Shown here: piece by piece, positions 34,302 through 43,514 of the stretch
How positions within the stretch are numbered: the first letter of the stretch is position 1
Layout: each line of letters opens with the position of its first letter
Origin: Natronolimnohabitans innermongolicus JCM 12255
GTDB taxonomy: Archaea > Halobacteriota > Halobacteria > Halobacteriales > Natrialbaceae
Length of the DNA stretch: 46,419 nt
Assembly: GCF_000337215.1 (NCBI RefSeq)
Contig: NZ_AOHZ01000071.1
Coordinates: forward strand, 1 to 46,419
Direction of reading: 5' to 3'
Made by a program: the position numbers and the translations under genes
The notes under the pieces: generated by a model
Database searches by the model: none
Seen by the model: the letters and a program-made list of their open reading frames with translations, nothing else
What the model was told of the DNA's origin: nothing

Positions 34302-35201
34302 CTACTCGCGCCCCGACTCGAGGAGTTCGTCGACGCCCGTCTCGATCGCCGCTTGTCCGTCGTCCGGAACCGACACGAGCGGCGGCCGAACCGCGTCCGA
34401 AGGAATCACGCCGCGGTACTCGAGAGCCGTCTTCGTCGCCGGCGCGAATCCGTGGGTCGCACAGGCGTCGAACAGCGGTTCGATGGCGTCCTGTCGTTCG
34501 CGACCGCGGTCGCCGTCGACTGTCTCGTACAGGTCGACGTACTGCGCGGGTGCGACGTTCGATCCCGCGTTCAGTCCCCCGTCGGCGCCCATCCGCAGCG
34601 CGGGGACGAGCAGGGCGTCGTATCCCTGCAACAGGAGGAAGTCCTCGGGCGTTCGGCGCAGCGCCGACAGGAAGTACTCGAGGTCGCCGCTCGAGTCCTT
34701 GAGTCCGAGGACGTTCTCGTGGTCGGCGAGCGCCGCGATCGTCTCGAGGGCGATCGATCCGCCCGTACACGGCGGAATGTTGTAGAGCAGAATCGGGAGC
34801 GGAGAGCGGTCGGAGACCGCTTCGAAGAAGCGCTGATTCCCGGCGGGAGCGTTCGGCCCGTGGAAGTACGGCTCCGTGACGACCGCGGCGTCGGCGCCGA
34901 TCTCGGCGGCGTGCTCGGCGTACTCGACCGCCTCGTCGACGCTCGTGGCGGCCGCGCCCGCGAGGACGGGCACCTCGCCGTCGACCGTCTCGACCGCGAG
35001 TTCGTGGACGCGGCGGCGCTCCTCGGGAGTGAGGCTGGCGAACTCGCCCGTCGTTCCGCAGGGGAAGACGCCGTCGACGTCGTTCTCGAGGAGGAACTCG
35101 AGCAGGTCCGTGAACGCGGTTTCGTCGATCTCGCTCGAGTCCGCTTCGAAAGGGGTGACGACCGGACAGGTGATTCCGGAGAGTTCCTCTCGCAGGTCCA
35201 T
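34302..35201 (-). CDS. Dihydrodipicolinate synthase/N-acetylneuraminate lyase family aldolase
   Basis: A 299-residue class I aldolase. It shows PCGTTGEFASLTPEER (phosphate/keto-acid site), the Tyr of LLYNIPP (~141) and the Schiff-base Lys of GLKDSSGD (~168). It could be DapA (lysine pathway) or a sugar-acid (KDG-type) aldolase; the sequence alone does not decide, and haloarchaea have several paralogues. No other lysine gene is adjacent; the upstream SDR dehydrogenase (282-bp gap) would fit a sugar-acid pathway. Start ATG 35201 (MDLREELSGITCPVVTPF), with a minus-strand TATA-like GTTTTTG ~28 nt upstream. Confidence 0.9.
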   Translation of the reverse strand: MDLREELSGITCPVVTPFEADSSEIDETAFTDLLEFLLENDVDGVFPCGTTGEFASLTPEERRRVHELAVETVDGEVPVLAGAAATSVDEAVEYAEHAAEIGADAAVVTEPYFHGPNAPAGNQRFFEAVSDRSPLPILLYNIPPCTGGSIALETIAALADHENVLGLKDSSGDLEYFLSALRRTPEDFLLLQGYDALLVPALRMGADGGLNAGSNVAPAQYVDLYETVDGDRGRERQDAIEPLFDACATHGFAPATKTALEYRGVIPSDAVRPPLVSVPDDGQAAIETGVDELLESGRE

Positions 35202-35483
35202 ACGCAGGTGTCTTCCGGGAGCCGCAAAAACGTACGCTCTCCCTGTCCCGGTGGACGTCGACGCGTGTGTCGACGCATCCGATTTTCGTTCGACAAAAAG
35301 GTCGTCCAGACCGCGCTCTCCGCGGAGGGGTACGGGGGGTTTCGATCGATTGCGCACCGAGGAGGAAAGACCCCGCCCCCAGAGAGGCGCTCAGAGGGCG
35401 GCGACGGAGCTATTCTCGTGTCTGACGGCCATTTCGAAACGCTCGGACTGACTGTCGGTCCCCGACGACCGAACGCCGGTCCC

Positions 35484-36281
35484 TTACTCGAGTCCGAGAT
35501 CCTGCGACATCGAGTTTCCGGGGCGCGGAACGCCCTTGACCGTCACCGTCTCGCCGTTCATGAAGGAGGCGGCGGGACTCGAGAGGAACTGGACGACGTC
35601 GGCGATCTCATCGCCGTGGCCGATCCGTCGGTCGGTCTTCTCGCGGGGCGGCATGTCCTCGCTGTCGATGCCCAGCGTCTCGGCGACGCCGGGGGTCTGG
35701 ATGAGGCCGGGGGCGACGCAGTTGACGCGGATGCCGTCGTCGGCCCACTCGACGGCGAGCGTTTCGGTCAGGCGGATGATCGCGGCCTTCGAGGCGCCGT
35801 AGTGGCTCTCGCCCGGCGCGGCGTGCTGGCCGTTGACCGAGGAGAGGTTGATGATCGTCCCGCCGTCGCCCTCGCGCATGACCTCGCCGGCGAGTTGCGT
35901 ACAGTGGACGGTGCTGTTGAGATTGAGGTCGACGATGGTCTGCCAGCCGTTTGCGGAGATGTCCTCGAAGGGCGCGACGAACTCCCCGCCGGCGTTGTTG
36001 ACGAGGATATCGATATCGCCGAACTCGTCGACGGTCTCGTCGACCAGATTCTGGACCTGGTCGCGCTCGCGGACGTTACACTCGACGGCCAGCGCGTCGC
36101 CGGCGTCCTCGGCGTCGTTGATCTCGTCGGCGACCGGGCCGACGCGGTCCATCGACCGCGAGCAGATCGCGACGTTCGCGCCGCTCGCGGCGAGCGTCTT
36201 GGCAATTGCTTCTCCGATTCCCTGACTGGCACCCGTAACGATCGCGGTCTGGCCCGCGACGCCGTAGTCCGGCTCGTGCAT
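35484..36281 (-). CDS. Short-chain dehydrogenase/reductase
   Basis: A 265-residue classical SDR. The cofactor motif TGASQGIG is at 17-24, NNAG at 95-98, catalytic Ser147/148 (NLSSVNG), Tyr161 and Lys165 (YGASK), and the PG motif in NCVAPGLIQTPGV. Residues SRS (41-43) after the second strand suggest NADP(H) preference, although this is only a hint. The fold is like 3-oxoacyl-ACP reductase or glucose dehydrogenase; substrate unknown. Start ATG 36281, with a minus-strand TATA-like CTATAGT ~27 nt upstream, so it has its own leaderless transcript. Confidence 0.92.
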   Translation of the reverse strand: MHEPDYGVAGQTAIVTGASQGIGEAIAKTLAASGANVAICSRSMDRVGPVADEINDAEDAGDALAVECNVRERDQVQNLVDETVDEFGDIDILVNNAGGEFVAPFEDISANGWQTIVDLNLNSTVHCTQLAGEVMREGDGGTIINLSSVNGQHAAPGESHYGASKAAIIRLTETLAVEWADDGIRVNCVAPGLIQTPGVAETLGIDSEDMPPREKTDRRIGHGDEIADVVQFLSSPAASFMNGETVTVKGVPRPGNSMSQDLGLE

Positions 36282-36303
36282 GGTGTTAACTCGTCACCTA
36301 CCG

Positions 36304-36311
36304 GACTATAG
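36304..36311 (-). promoter_or_regulatory. TATA-like box for SDR gene
   Basis: Minus-strand CTATAGTC is centred ~27 nt before ATG 36281. Confidence 0.55.
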
Positions 36312-36346
36312 ATGTACCGATCCACGCGCCGTCGGGCGATTCGAGA

Positions 36347-36547
36347 TCAGACGCCGTCGTACACCTCGAGAAACTCGCGAAGCGCCGCTCGGTCGGCGGT
36401 TTCGGCCCGTTCGACGTAGCGGGACGCACAGCAGTTTCCGAGCGCGAGCGGCGGCGCCCACTCCCAGTCGCGGGCGCGGCCGACCGCGAGCGCGCCGCTG
36501 CAGCGGTCGTGGCTCTCGAGGCGGTCGAGAAGCGCGTCGGAGCCCAT
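36347..36547 (-). CDS. Small Cys-containing protein
   Basis: A 66-residue protein (MGSDALLDRLESHDRCSGAL...). Cys16 and the pair Cys39-Cys40 (LGNCCASRYVERAE) are its only marked residues; with His13 they could bind metal. It has helical ends. I do not recognise it. It sits 64 nt after mutS on the same strand and may share its transcript. Codon use is like that of the neighbours, which supports a real gene. Confidence 0.65.
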   Translation of the reverse strand: MGSDALLDRLESHDRCSGALAVGRARDWEWAPPLALGNCCASRYVERAETADRAALREFLEVYDGV

Positions 36548-36611
36548 AGTGGGCACCCGACGGCGGGTCGAAAAAATCGTCGCGCTGCGACGGGTCGGGG
36601 TCCGACCTCGG

Positions 36612-39317
36612 CTACTCGGCGTCCTCGAGTCGCTCCTGTAGCTGCTGGATCTCCGAGACGAGTTCGATCGGCGGCGTCGTGTTGACGTCGATCGACTCGA
36701 ACTCCTCGAGGACGGCCTTCGTTTCGGGATCGATCGTCTCCCCTGCTTTCTCGTCCCCGTCTCGCTCCGGTTCACCGCCGTCTGCGCTCGCCGAGCCGCG
36801 GAACTCGCCGCTGCTCAGATCGAAGACGGTCTGGACGGGCTCGCTCGAGGAGCCGCCTTTCGCCTCGATGGCCTTCTCCTCGCGCAGCCGCTTCAGGACG
36901 TCTCGCGACCGCTCGACGACGGGGTCGGGGACGCCGGCGAGGTCGGCGACGTGGATCCCGTAGGAGCGATCCGTCGGACCGTCCCGGACCGTCCGGAGGA
37001 AGGTGACGTCGCCGTCGGGTTCGTCCGCCGAGCGGGACGCCGTCGACTCGGGGTCGCCGGCGACGGCGACGTGGACGTTCGCGACGCGCGGGAGCCGCTC
37101 CGCGAGGCCGGTCAGCTCGTGGTAGTGGGTCGCGAACAGGGTCTTCGCCCTGACTTCGTTGTGGAGGTACTCCGTCGCGGCCCAGGCGATCGAGATGCCG
37201 TCGTAGGTCGCCGTTCCCCGGCCCACTTCGTCCAGGATCACCAGCGAGTCCTCGGTCGCGGTGTGGAGGATATTCGAGAGTTCGCTCATCTCGACCATGA
37301 ACGTCGAGCGACCCTGCGCGAGTTCGTCGAGCGCGCCGACGCGAGTGAAGATGCCGTCGACGAGGCCGATATCGGCCCGCTCGGCGGGCACGAAGCTGCC
37401 GATCTGGGCCAGCAGGACGATGCCGGCGACCTGTCGCATGTATGTCGACTTGCCGGACATGTTGGGTCCCGTCACGACGAGGAAGCCTCGATCCTCGTCC
37501 AGACGAACGTCGTTGGGCACGAACTCCGTCGTCTGCTCGACGACCGGGTGGCGTCCCTGCTCGATCTCGAGGCGATCGTCCCGGTGTAGTTCGGGCTGCA
37601 CCCATCGATTCGCCGCCGCGTGGCTTGCCAGGCTCGCGAGCGCGTCGACGGTCGCCAGCGTCCGGCCGACGTTCTGGAGCAACGCCGCGCAGTCGGCGAC
37701 CTCCTCGCGAAGCTCTTCGAAGAGTTCGTACTCGAGGTCGCCGCGTCGCTCCTCGAGTCGAAGCACCTCGCGTTCTTTCTCCTCGAGTTCGTCGGTCGTA
37801 AAGCGCTTCGAGTTCTTGAGCGTCTTGATCTGCTCGTAGTGGTCGGGTACGCCGTCGGCAGCGGACTTGCCGACCTGGATGTAGTAGCCGTCGGTCTTGT
37901 TCCGGTCGACGGTGACGTGGCTCAGGCCGTATTCGCGTTTCTCGCGGTCGGCGAGGGTGTCGAGCCACGATTTGACGTCGTCGTGGCGCTCGATGAGCTC
38001 GTCCAGTTCGTCGTCGTACCCCGTCCGGAAGAGTTCGCCCTGGGTCACCGTCGACGGCGGCTCGTCGGCGATGGCCGCCTCGAGCGTCTCCCGGAGTTCG
38101 GCGGCGGCCTCTCGGTCCGGCCGGTCGACGATCTCGGAGAGCGGCGAGTCGGCCAGCTCCGGGTTCGATCGGATCGTCTCCGCGATCGCCGGCAGGACGG
38201 CGAGCGTCTCCCTGGCGGCGACGAGGTCCCGCGCGTCCGCGCTGCCGTGGCTCGCCTTCGAGGCCAGCCGCGCCAGATCATAGGCGTTGCCGAGCGTCTC
38301 CTGGAGTTCGTCCCGGGCCAGCGCCGCCGAGGACAGCGCCGCGACGCTCTCCTGGCGGCGCTCGAGGACCTCGAGCGAACGCCGAGGTCGCTGGAGCCAC
38401 TCCTTGAGCAGGCGGCCGCCGGCGCTGGTTTCGGTGTGGTCGATCGTCGCGAACAGCGACCCCTCGCGCTCGCCTTGCATGGTTTCGGTGAGCTCGAGGT
38501 TGCGCTGCGTGGTCGCGTCCAGCGTGACGTGGTCGTCGCCGTGGTGGGACTGAATGCGCGTCATCGAGGCGAGCACGCCGGTGCCGGTCTCCTCGACGTA
38601 GGCGAGGATCGCGCCCGCCGCTGCGAGCGTTGCGTCGCCGACTGCGAGCCGGTCGACGGTCTCCGAGCCGAACTGGTCGCGGACCGCGTGCGCCGCTCGT
38701 TTCGGGGCGAACGCCTCCGTCTCGTGGAGCGTCAGCGCGGCGTCGACGCGCTCGCGAACCAGGTTCAGCAGGTCGTCGTCGGCCCGCGCCTCGGGGCCGG
38801 GTAACACTTCGACGGGGTCGAACCGGTAGAGCTCCGTCATCGCGTCGTCGGCGTCCTCGGCGTCGGCGACGAGGAATCGGCCGGTCGTCACGTCGGCGAA
38901 CGCGAGCCCGTAGGCGGCGTCGTCGCTCGAGGCGCTTCCGGTTCCGTCGACCACCGCCGCGAGGTACTGCGCGTCGGTGTCGCTCGTCTCGAGTAACGTG
39001 CCGGGCGTGACGACGCGGACGACCTCGCGGGCGTGGCCGGAGTCGGTCTCGTACTGGTCGGCGACGGCGACCCGGTAGCCGCGCTCGACTAAGGCCTTGA
39101 GGTAGGGCGTGAGGTCGGCGAGTGGGACGCCGGCCATCGGATACGACGAGCCGTGCGAGGACTTCTGTGAAACCTTGAGATCGAGCTCCTCGCTGACGGT
39201 CTCGGCGTCCTCGCCGAAAAACTCGTAGAAGTCGCCACACTGCATCGCCAGCAGATCCGCGTCGGTGTCCTCCTTGAGCGAGAAGAACTCCCCGACGATA
39301 CCCGTCGCCTCGGTCAT
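36612..39317 (-). CDS. mutS: DNA mismatch repair protein MutS
   Basis: A 901-residue MutS1-type protein that recognises mismatches and small loops. The mismatch-binding Phe-x-Glu motif is kept (GDFYEFF, Phe30-Glu32). Connector, lever and clamp regions follow. The ATPase domain has P-loop TGPNMSGKSTYMR (~613-625), the signature FMVEMSEL, Walker B LVILDEVGRGT and ATHYHELTGL. An acidic insert (about 840-870) precedes the C-terminal helices (ELVSEIQQLQERLEDAE). The start at ATG 39317 (MTEATGIVGEFFSLK) is supported by a minus-strand TATA-like ATTTTAG 27 nt upstream. It works with MutL encoded downstream on the same strand. Confidence 0.97.
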   Translation of the reverse strand: MTEATGIVGEFFSLKEDTDADLLAMQCGDFYEFFGEDAETVSEELDLKVSQKSSHGSSYPMAGVPLADLTPYLKALVERGYRVAVADQYETDSGHAREVVRVVTPGTLLETSDTDAQYLAAVVDGTGSASSDDAAYGLAFADVTTGRFLVADAEDADDAMTELYRFDPVEVLPGPEARADDDLLNLVRERVDAALTLHETEAFAPKRAAHAVRDQFGSETVDRLAVGDATLAAAGAILAYVEETGTGVLASMTRIQSHHGDDHVTLDATTQRNLELTETMQGEREGSLFATIDHTETSAGGRLLKEWLQRPRRSLEVLERRQESVAALSSAALARDELQETLGNAYDLARLASKASHGSADARDLVAARETLAVLPAIAETIRSNPELADSPLSEIVDRPDREAAAELRETLEAAIADEPPSTVTQGELFRTGYDDELDELIERHDDVKSWLDTLADREKREYGLSHVTVDRNKTDGYYIQVGKSAADGVPDHYEQIKTLKNSKRFTTDELEEKEREVLRLEERRGDLEYELFEELREEVADCAALLQNVGRTLATVDALASLASHAAANRWVQPELHRDDRLEIEQGRHPVVEQTTEFVPNDVRLDEDRGFLVVTGPNMSGKSTYMRQVAGIVLLAQIGSFVPAERADIGLVDGIFTRVGALDELAQGRSTFMVEMSELSNILHTATEDSLVILDEVGRGTATYDGISIAWAATEYLHNEVRAKTLFATHYHELTGLAERLPRVANVHVAVAGDPESTASRSADEPDGDVTFLRTVRDGPTDRSYGIHVADLAGVPDPVVERSRDVLKRLREEKAIEAKGGSSSEPVQTVFDLSSGEFRGSASADGGEPERDGDEKAGETIDPETKAVLEEFESIDVNTTPPIELVSEIQQLQERLEDAE

Positions 39318-39340
39318 GTGCGGTGACTGTGCGGCCACCG

Positions 39341-39348
39341 CTAAAATC
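39341..39348 (-). promoter_or_regulatory. TATA-like box for mutS
   Basis: Minus-strand GATTTTAG is centred 27 nt before ATG 39317; it decides the start against a longer in-frame opening. Confidence 0.6.
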
Positions 39349-39413
39349 CTGCGGGTTCGGCGGTGGCCGTGGGAGCCGACTGCATCGAGTTCTCGCAACC
39401 GATCCGCCGTTCC

Positions 39414-39422
39414 ACATTTAAC
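39414..39422 (+). promoter_or_regulatory. TATA-like box for APC-UspA fusion gene
   Basis: ACATTTAAC is centred ~30 nt before ATG 39448. Confidence 0.6.
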
Positions 39423-39447
39423 CGTCCTGAGAGCGTTTTCTCGGGTA

Positions 39448-41682
39448 ATGGATCACGGCGACGATTCGGATCTACAGCGCGATCTCGGTTCGTTCGCAGT
39501 GTTTACCATCGCGTCCGGAACGATGATCGGTGCCGGGATCTTCGTCCTTCCGGGCCCGGCCGCCGAAGGGGCGGGCCCCGCCTCCGCGCTGTCGTTCGGA
39601 ATCGCCGGGCTAATAGCGCTCGTGGCCACGATGTGTGCGGTCGAACTCGCGACGGCGATGCCGCGTGCCGGCGGTCCCTACTACTTTGCGAGCCGGGCGA
39701 TGGGGCCGCTCGTCGGGACCATCGTCGGATTCGGCGCCTGGCTCGCGTTGATCTTCAAGGGCGCGTTCGCCCTCGTCGGACTCGGCTGGTACGTCACCGA
39801 GCTCTGGGCCGTTCCCGTCCTCGCGGTCGCGGTCGTCGGGGGGCTCCTGTTGACGCTGCTTAACTGGATCGGTGCGGAGGAAACCGGCCACCTCCAGAAC
39901 CTCGTCGTGATCGGCCTCGTCGGCATTCTCGCCGTCTTCGCGGGTGGTGGGCTGCTCGCGGCCGACACCGACAACTGGGCGCCGTTCGTCACGACCGGCG
40001 TCGAAGGGGTGGTGACGACGACCGGACTCGTCTTCATCTCCTACCTTGGAATCGTCAAAGCGACCGCCGTCGCCGAGGAAGTTCGGGACCCCGGTCGGAC
40101 GCTCCCGCGAGCGCTGTTTGCGGCCGTGATCTTCGTCACGCTCCTGTACGTCGGCGTCATGTTGATCGTCACGGGCGTGATGCCCGTCGCGGAGATCGCC
40201 GAGAGCACGGCTCCGGTGCCCGACGCCGGCCGGCTGTTTCTCGGCTCGCTCGGCGGAGCCGTTATCGCGCTCGCGGGCGTCTTTGCAACCGTTTCGACCG
40301 CCAACGCGGCCGTTCTCTCCTCCTCGCGGTTCCCCTTCGCGATGTCTCGAGACGGCCTCGTCACGTCCCGACTCAGCCGGCCGTCGCCCCGGTTTGGAAC
40401 GCCGGCGCGATCCATCTGGCTGACCGGCGCACTCATGCTCGCACTCGCCGTGCTGTTCGACGTCGAAGGGCTGGCGAAACTCGGCGGCACCTTCGGCATT
40501 CTCGTGTTCGCGTTGCTTAACGTGACGGTCGTCCTGCTCAGGAGCGCCCGGCCCGAGTGGTACGATCCGGCGTACAGCGTTCCGCTGTCGCCAGTCCTGC
40601 CGCTTGCGGGCGCCGGAGCCGCGCTGTTGTTGATCCCGTTTATGGGGTTGCAGTCCCAGATCTCCGCTATTGCGTTCGTGGTGATCGGTATCGGTTGGTA
40701 TTACCTCCAGACTCGAATCGGAGAGCCGGTCGAACCGGACCACGATCTCAGGGATCAACTGCTCGGGGCCCAGTATCGCCGATCGATCGAGGAAAAGCGG
40801 TCCCGGATCGGGACCCCGTCGGCGGCCGGTCCGCACGTGCTCGTCGAGACGGCCGACGGAGAGGCGAACCCACACCTGCTGACGGCGATGCGATCGTTCG
40901 CCGACCGGTTCGACGCCGATCTGGACGTGCTCACGATCACGACCGTTCCGCCACGGAGACCGCTCGCCGAGGCGACCCACGACGTCGACGACGACTGGCG
41001 AGAGCGACTCGAGCGAGAGCTCGCGCTGCGGGATCACGCCGTCGTCTTCGACCACGTTCGGACCCGCGACCGGACCGAAGCGGTGCTCGAGAGCGTCACC
41101 GAACGGACGGAACTGGTGCTGGTCGACTGGCGGGACCCGATCGAGAACGGTCACCTCCGTGAGAGCCACGTCGACGAACTCCTTCAGTCGGCGTTTCCGG
41201 TACGGTTGGCCGTGTTGAAACCCCGAGGAACGGCCGAGATCGACGATATCGTGGTCGCGACCGAGACCGGGCCGTACGATCGGGCGGAGGTCGAACTGGC
41301 GGACGCGATCGCGACCGTAACGGGCGCGAGCCTCACGCTGGTAAAAGCTGTTCCGGACGACGCCTCCGAGGAGGCTGTCGCGTCCGCTCGAGGCTACCTC
41401 GACGAGTTGACCGCCGTCCTCTCGAGTCCCGCCGAAACGGAACTGCTCCGAACGGCCGACGTCGACGCCGCGCTCGTCGATCGGGCCGATCGGACGGATC
41501 TGCTGGTCATGGGTGCCCCGACCCATCCCGATCGCGTGTCCGCGTTCTTCGGCCGGACGACGGACGCCGTCGTCGCCGAGACGGAGACGTCCGTCCTCGT
41601 CGTCAAGGAACCCGGCGTCCGGATCCCGTTTACCCGGCGGCTGTGGCGGCGGCTCCGTCGATTCGGCGTTCGCCCTTCGTAA
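39448..41682 (+). CDS. APC-family amino acid transporter fused to UspA-like domains
   Basis: A 744-residue protein. Residues ~1-440 are a 12-TM amino acid-polyamine-organocation transporter; the substrate-site motif [14 protein letters not shown] lies in TM1 and ATAMPRAGGPYYFASRAMG after TM2. From ~460 a cytoplasmic part holds two universal-stress-like halves: a degenerate one (460-560) and one with LLVMGAPTHPDR...FFGRTTDAVVAETETSVLVV (595-720), close to the ATP-binding G-x2-G-x9-G(S/T) layout. Such fusions suggest that nucleotide or energy state gates uptake. It faces a homologous APC/Usp module (42801-44953). The start is set by a TATA-like box 30 nt upstream. Substrate not predictable. Confidence 0.92.
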   Translation: MDHGDDSDLQRDLGSFAVFTIASGTMIGAGIFVLPGPAAEGAGPASALSFGIAGLIALVATMCAVELATAMPRAGGPYYFASRAMGPLVGTIVGFGAWLALIFKGAFALVGLGWYVTELWAVPVLAVAVVGGLLLTLLNWIGAEETGHLQNLVVIGLVGILAVFAGGGLLAADTDNWAPFVTTGVEGVVTTTGLVFISYLGIVKATAVAEEVRDPGRTLPRALFAAVIFVTLLYVGVMLIVTGVMPVAEIAESTAPVPDAGRLFLGSLGGAVIALAGVFATVSTANAAVLSSSRFPFAMSRDGLVTSRLSRPSPRFGTPARSIWLTGALMLALAVLFDVEGLAKLGGTFGILVFALLNVTVVLLRSARPEWYDPAYSVPLSPVLPLAGAGAALLLIPFMGLQSQISAIAFVVIGIGWYYLQTRIGEPVEPDHDLRDQLLGAQYRRSIEEKRSRIGTPSAAGPHVLVETADGEANPHLLTAMRSFADRFDADLDVLTITTVPPRRPLAEATHDVDDDWRERLERELALRDHAVVFDHVRTRDRTEAVLESVTERTELVLVDWRDPIENGHLRESHVDELLQSAFPVRLAVLKPRGTAEIDDIVVATETGPYDRAEVELADAIATVTGASLTLVKAVPDDASEEAVASARGYLDELTAVLSSPAETELLRTADVDAALVDRADRTDLLVMGAPTHPDRVSAFFGRTTDAVVAETETSVLVVKEPGVRIPFTRRLWRRLRRFGVRPS

Positions 41683-41831
41683 ATGACTGCGCGTGATCTC
41701 CCTCGATAAACAGGTCACGAGGGCGTTCGAGCCGCCGTCAGCGCGACCGATTCGGTCGTCTCCGATGACAGTCGTCAACGGAGCGCAGACGTACTATTAC
41801 GGTCGCCGTCGTACGGTCTCCCGACACGATC

Positions 41832-42674
41832 ATGGCTGCGCCCTGCGACCACCGCGTGCTCGTCCCGGTCGACGTCCTCGGCGGGGAAAGCGTCCCTCGA
41901 ACGGTCATCGACGCGTTCGCGTCGGTTCCGGTTGTCCTGCTCGGCTACCGCGAGATCCCGGACCAGACCGCACCCGAACAGGCCCGCGAGCAGTACGGCG
42001 AGCGGGCGCGCGCCGACCTCGAGGAGCTCCGATCGGTGTTCGAGGACGCCGGCTGCGACGTCACGTCGCGGCTCGCGTTCACGCACGACCGACTGAAGAC
42101 GTTCGAACGCGTCGTCGTGACCGACTCGTGTGATGCGGTTTTGCTGCTCAATCCCGCGCCGATTCTCGAGTCCGTGCTGGTCGCGATTCGGGGCGATGTC
42201 AACGTCGACTACATCGCTCGCCTCCTGGGGACGGTTCTCGACGGGACCGACCTCGAGGTGACGCTGCTTCACGTCGCGTCCGACGAATCGCGTCGAGACG
42301 ACGGAACGGAACTGCTCGAAACCGCCCGCGACGCGTTAGTCGATGCGGACGTCGACGCCGACCGGATCGATCGCAGACTCGTCGTCGACGGGTCGCCGAC
42401 GGACGCCATTCTCGAGGCCGCCGCCGACCACGACCTGCTGGTCGTCGGCGAGAGCCGTCCGTCGGTCCGGCGCTACGTCTTCCGGGATCGGGCCGAACGA
42501 CTGGCCAGAGAGACGGTCGATCCGGTGCTCGTGATCCGCGGCGACTACCTCGAGGTCGACGAGGCGGCGGACGACGACGGTGCCGACGCGAGACCGGTCG
42601 ACGACGGCGCGGTCGTGGTGTCGCCGACCGATATCGCAGACGAGGGAACCGACGGGACCGATGAGCGGTCCTGA
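41832..42674 (+). CDS. UspA-family protein
   Basis: A 280-residue protein with two Usp-like halves: HRVLVPVDVLGGESVPRTVID... (7-130) and VDYIARLLGTVLDGTDLEVTLLHV...LVVGESRPSVRRYVFRDRAERLARETVDPVLVIRGD (about 125-240), then an acidic tail. The second half has the usual nucleotide-site order but lacks a full G-x2-G-x9-G. It is a full-length homologue of the protein encoded at 42801-43514 (compare LGYREIPDQTAPEQAREQYG with [20 protein letters not shown]). It follows the APC fusion after 149 nt on the same strand. Its stop TGA (42672-42674) touches the palindrome. Probably a cytosolic regulator of the adjacent transporter; inference. Confidence 0.88.
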   Translation: MAAPCDHRVLVPVDVLGGESVPRTVIDAFASVPVVLLGYREIPDQTAPEQAREQYGERARADLEELRSVFEDAGCDVTSRLAFTHDRLKTFERVVVTDSCDAVLLLNPAPILESVLVAIRGDVNVDYIARLLGTVLDGTDLEVTLLHVASDESRRDDGTELLETARDALVDADVDADRIDRRLVVDGSPTDAILEAAADHDLLVVGESRPSVRRYVFRDRAERLARETVDPVLVIRGDYLEVDEAADDDGADARPVDDGAVVVSPTDIADEGTDGTDERS

Positions 42675-42782
42675 TACTGCCGGACAGAACTATTCACCGT
42701 CGGTCGTACTACTGCGGCCGTCTCCGACGGTGACGGCCGAGAATTCGCGACCGACGGTTCACTGACTGCTGTCCGGCAGTAT
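42674..42782. repeat. 109-bp interrupted palindrome between convergent usp genes
   Basis: Three nested arm pairs fill the gap: ATACTGCCGGACAG (42674-42687) with its complement (42769-42782), 14 bp perfect; ACCGTCGGTCG (42696-42706) with 42748-42758, 11 bp perfect; CGGCCGTC (42715-42722) with 42732-42739, 8 bp perfect. A tighter alternative apex is CCGTC-TCC-GACGG (42718-42730). The segments between arms do not pair well. It could be a bidirectional terminator, a miniature element, or the junction of an inverted duplication. Both halves read outward-in as the same spaced word set. Confidence 0.85.
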
Positions 42783-42800
42783 GAGCCGGACGCCTGTCCG

Positions 42801-43514
42801 TCAGCGCTGGTCCGACGACGTTTCGTCGACGTTCCGAACGACGAGAACCGGTGCGACCGATTCTACGGCGATCCGTTCGCTCGGCTCCCCGAAGACGAGC
42901 GAACGGAGCGACGGGGCCTGTTCGCCCACCACGACGGCGTCGTGGTCGGTCGCCGTCTCGAGGAGCGACTCGAAGGGGGCCGCGTCGTCGACGAGTCTCG
43001 TCCGGACGTCGATCTCGCGTGCGGCGATACTCTCCGCGGCCGTCTCGAGCAGCGCTCGACCGGCGTCGGCGTCGTCGGTCGCGAGAAAGAGGGTGACGTC
43101 GATCTCCCGGGGACCGATCAGTTCGCCGACGAACGAACAGATTCGGTCGACGGCAACGTCTCCCGTCAGAACCACGAGCAGCCGATCGATCTGCCCGCTC
43201 GCGCCCGGAATCGCGTAGGCGTCGGCCGCCGTCTCCGCGGCGATTCGATCGATCGTCTGCTCACGATCGTGGGTGAACACGAGCCGGTGGTCGGCGGGGC
43301 CGCCGCCGACACGGAACGTCGCGGTGAGGTCATCGAGCGCGTCGGTTGCGCGGTCCTCGTACTGTAATCGCGCCTGGTCGGGCGGCGTCTGTTCGGGCAG
43401 GACGTGATAGCCGAGTACGGTCACGGCGACCGGCTCGAGCAGCGCCGTCAGTCCGGGCGAAACCGACTCGCCCTCGAGGATCGCCAGCGGAACGAGGACT
43501 CGTGTCGCCGTCAT
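42801..43514 (-). CDS. UspA-family protein
   Basis: A 237-residue homologue of the protein at 41832, without its acidic tail. The first half starts [20 protein letters not shown]; the second is [24 protein letters not shown]...[36 protein letters not shown]. The start codon overlaps the end of the upstream APC transporter gene by 4 bases, so the two are co-translated and probably form a functional pair. Presumed cytosolic ATP/AMP-sensing or regulatory subunit; the glycine-rich nucleotide loop is incomplete, so ligand binding is uncertain. Confidence 0.9.
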   Translation of the reverse strand: MTATRVLVPLAILEGESVSPGLTALLEPVAVTVLGYHVLPEQTPPDQARLQYEDRATDALDDLTATFRVGGGPADHRLVFTHDREQTIDRIAAETAADAYAIPGASGQIDRLLVVLTGDVAVDRICSFVGELIGPREIDVTLFLATDDADAGRALLETAAESIAAREIDVRTRLVDDAAPFESLLETATDHDAVVVGEQAPSLRSLVFGEPSERIAVESVAPVLVVRNVDETSSDQR

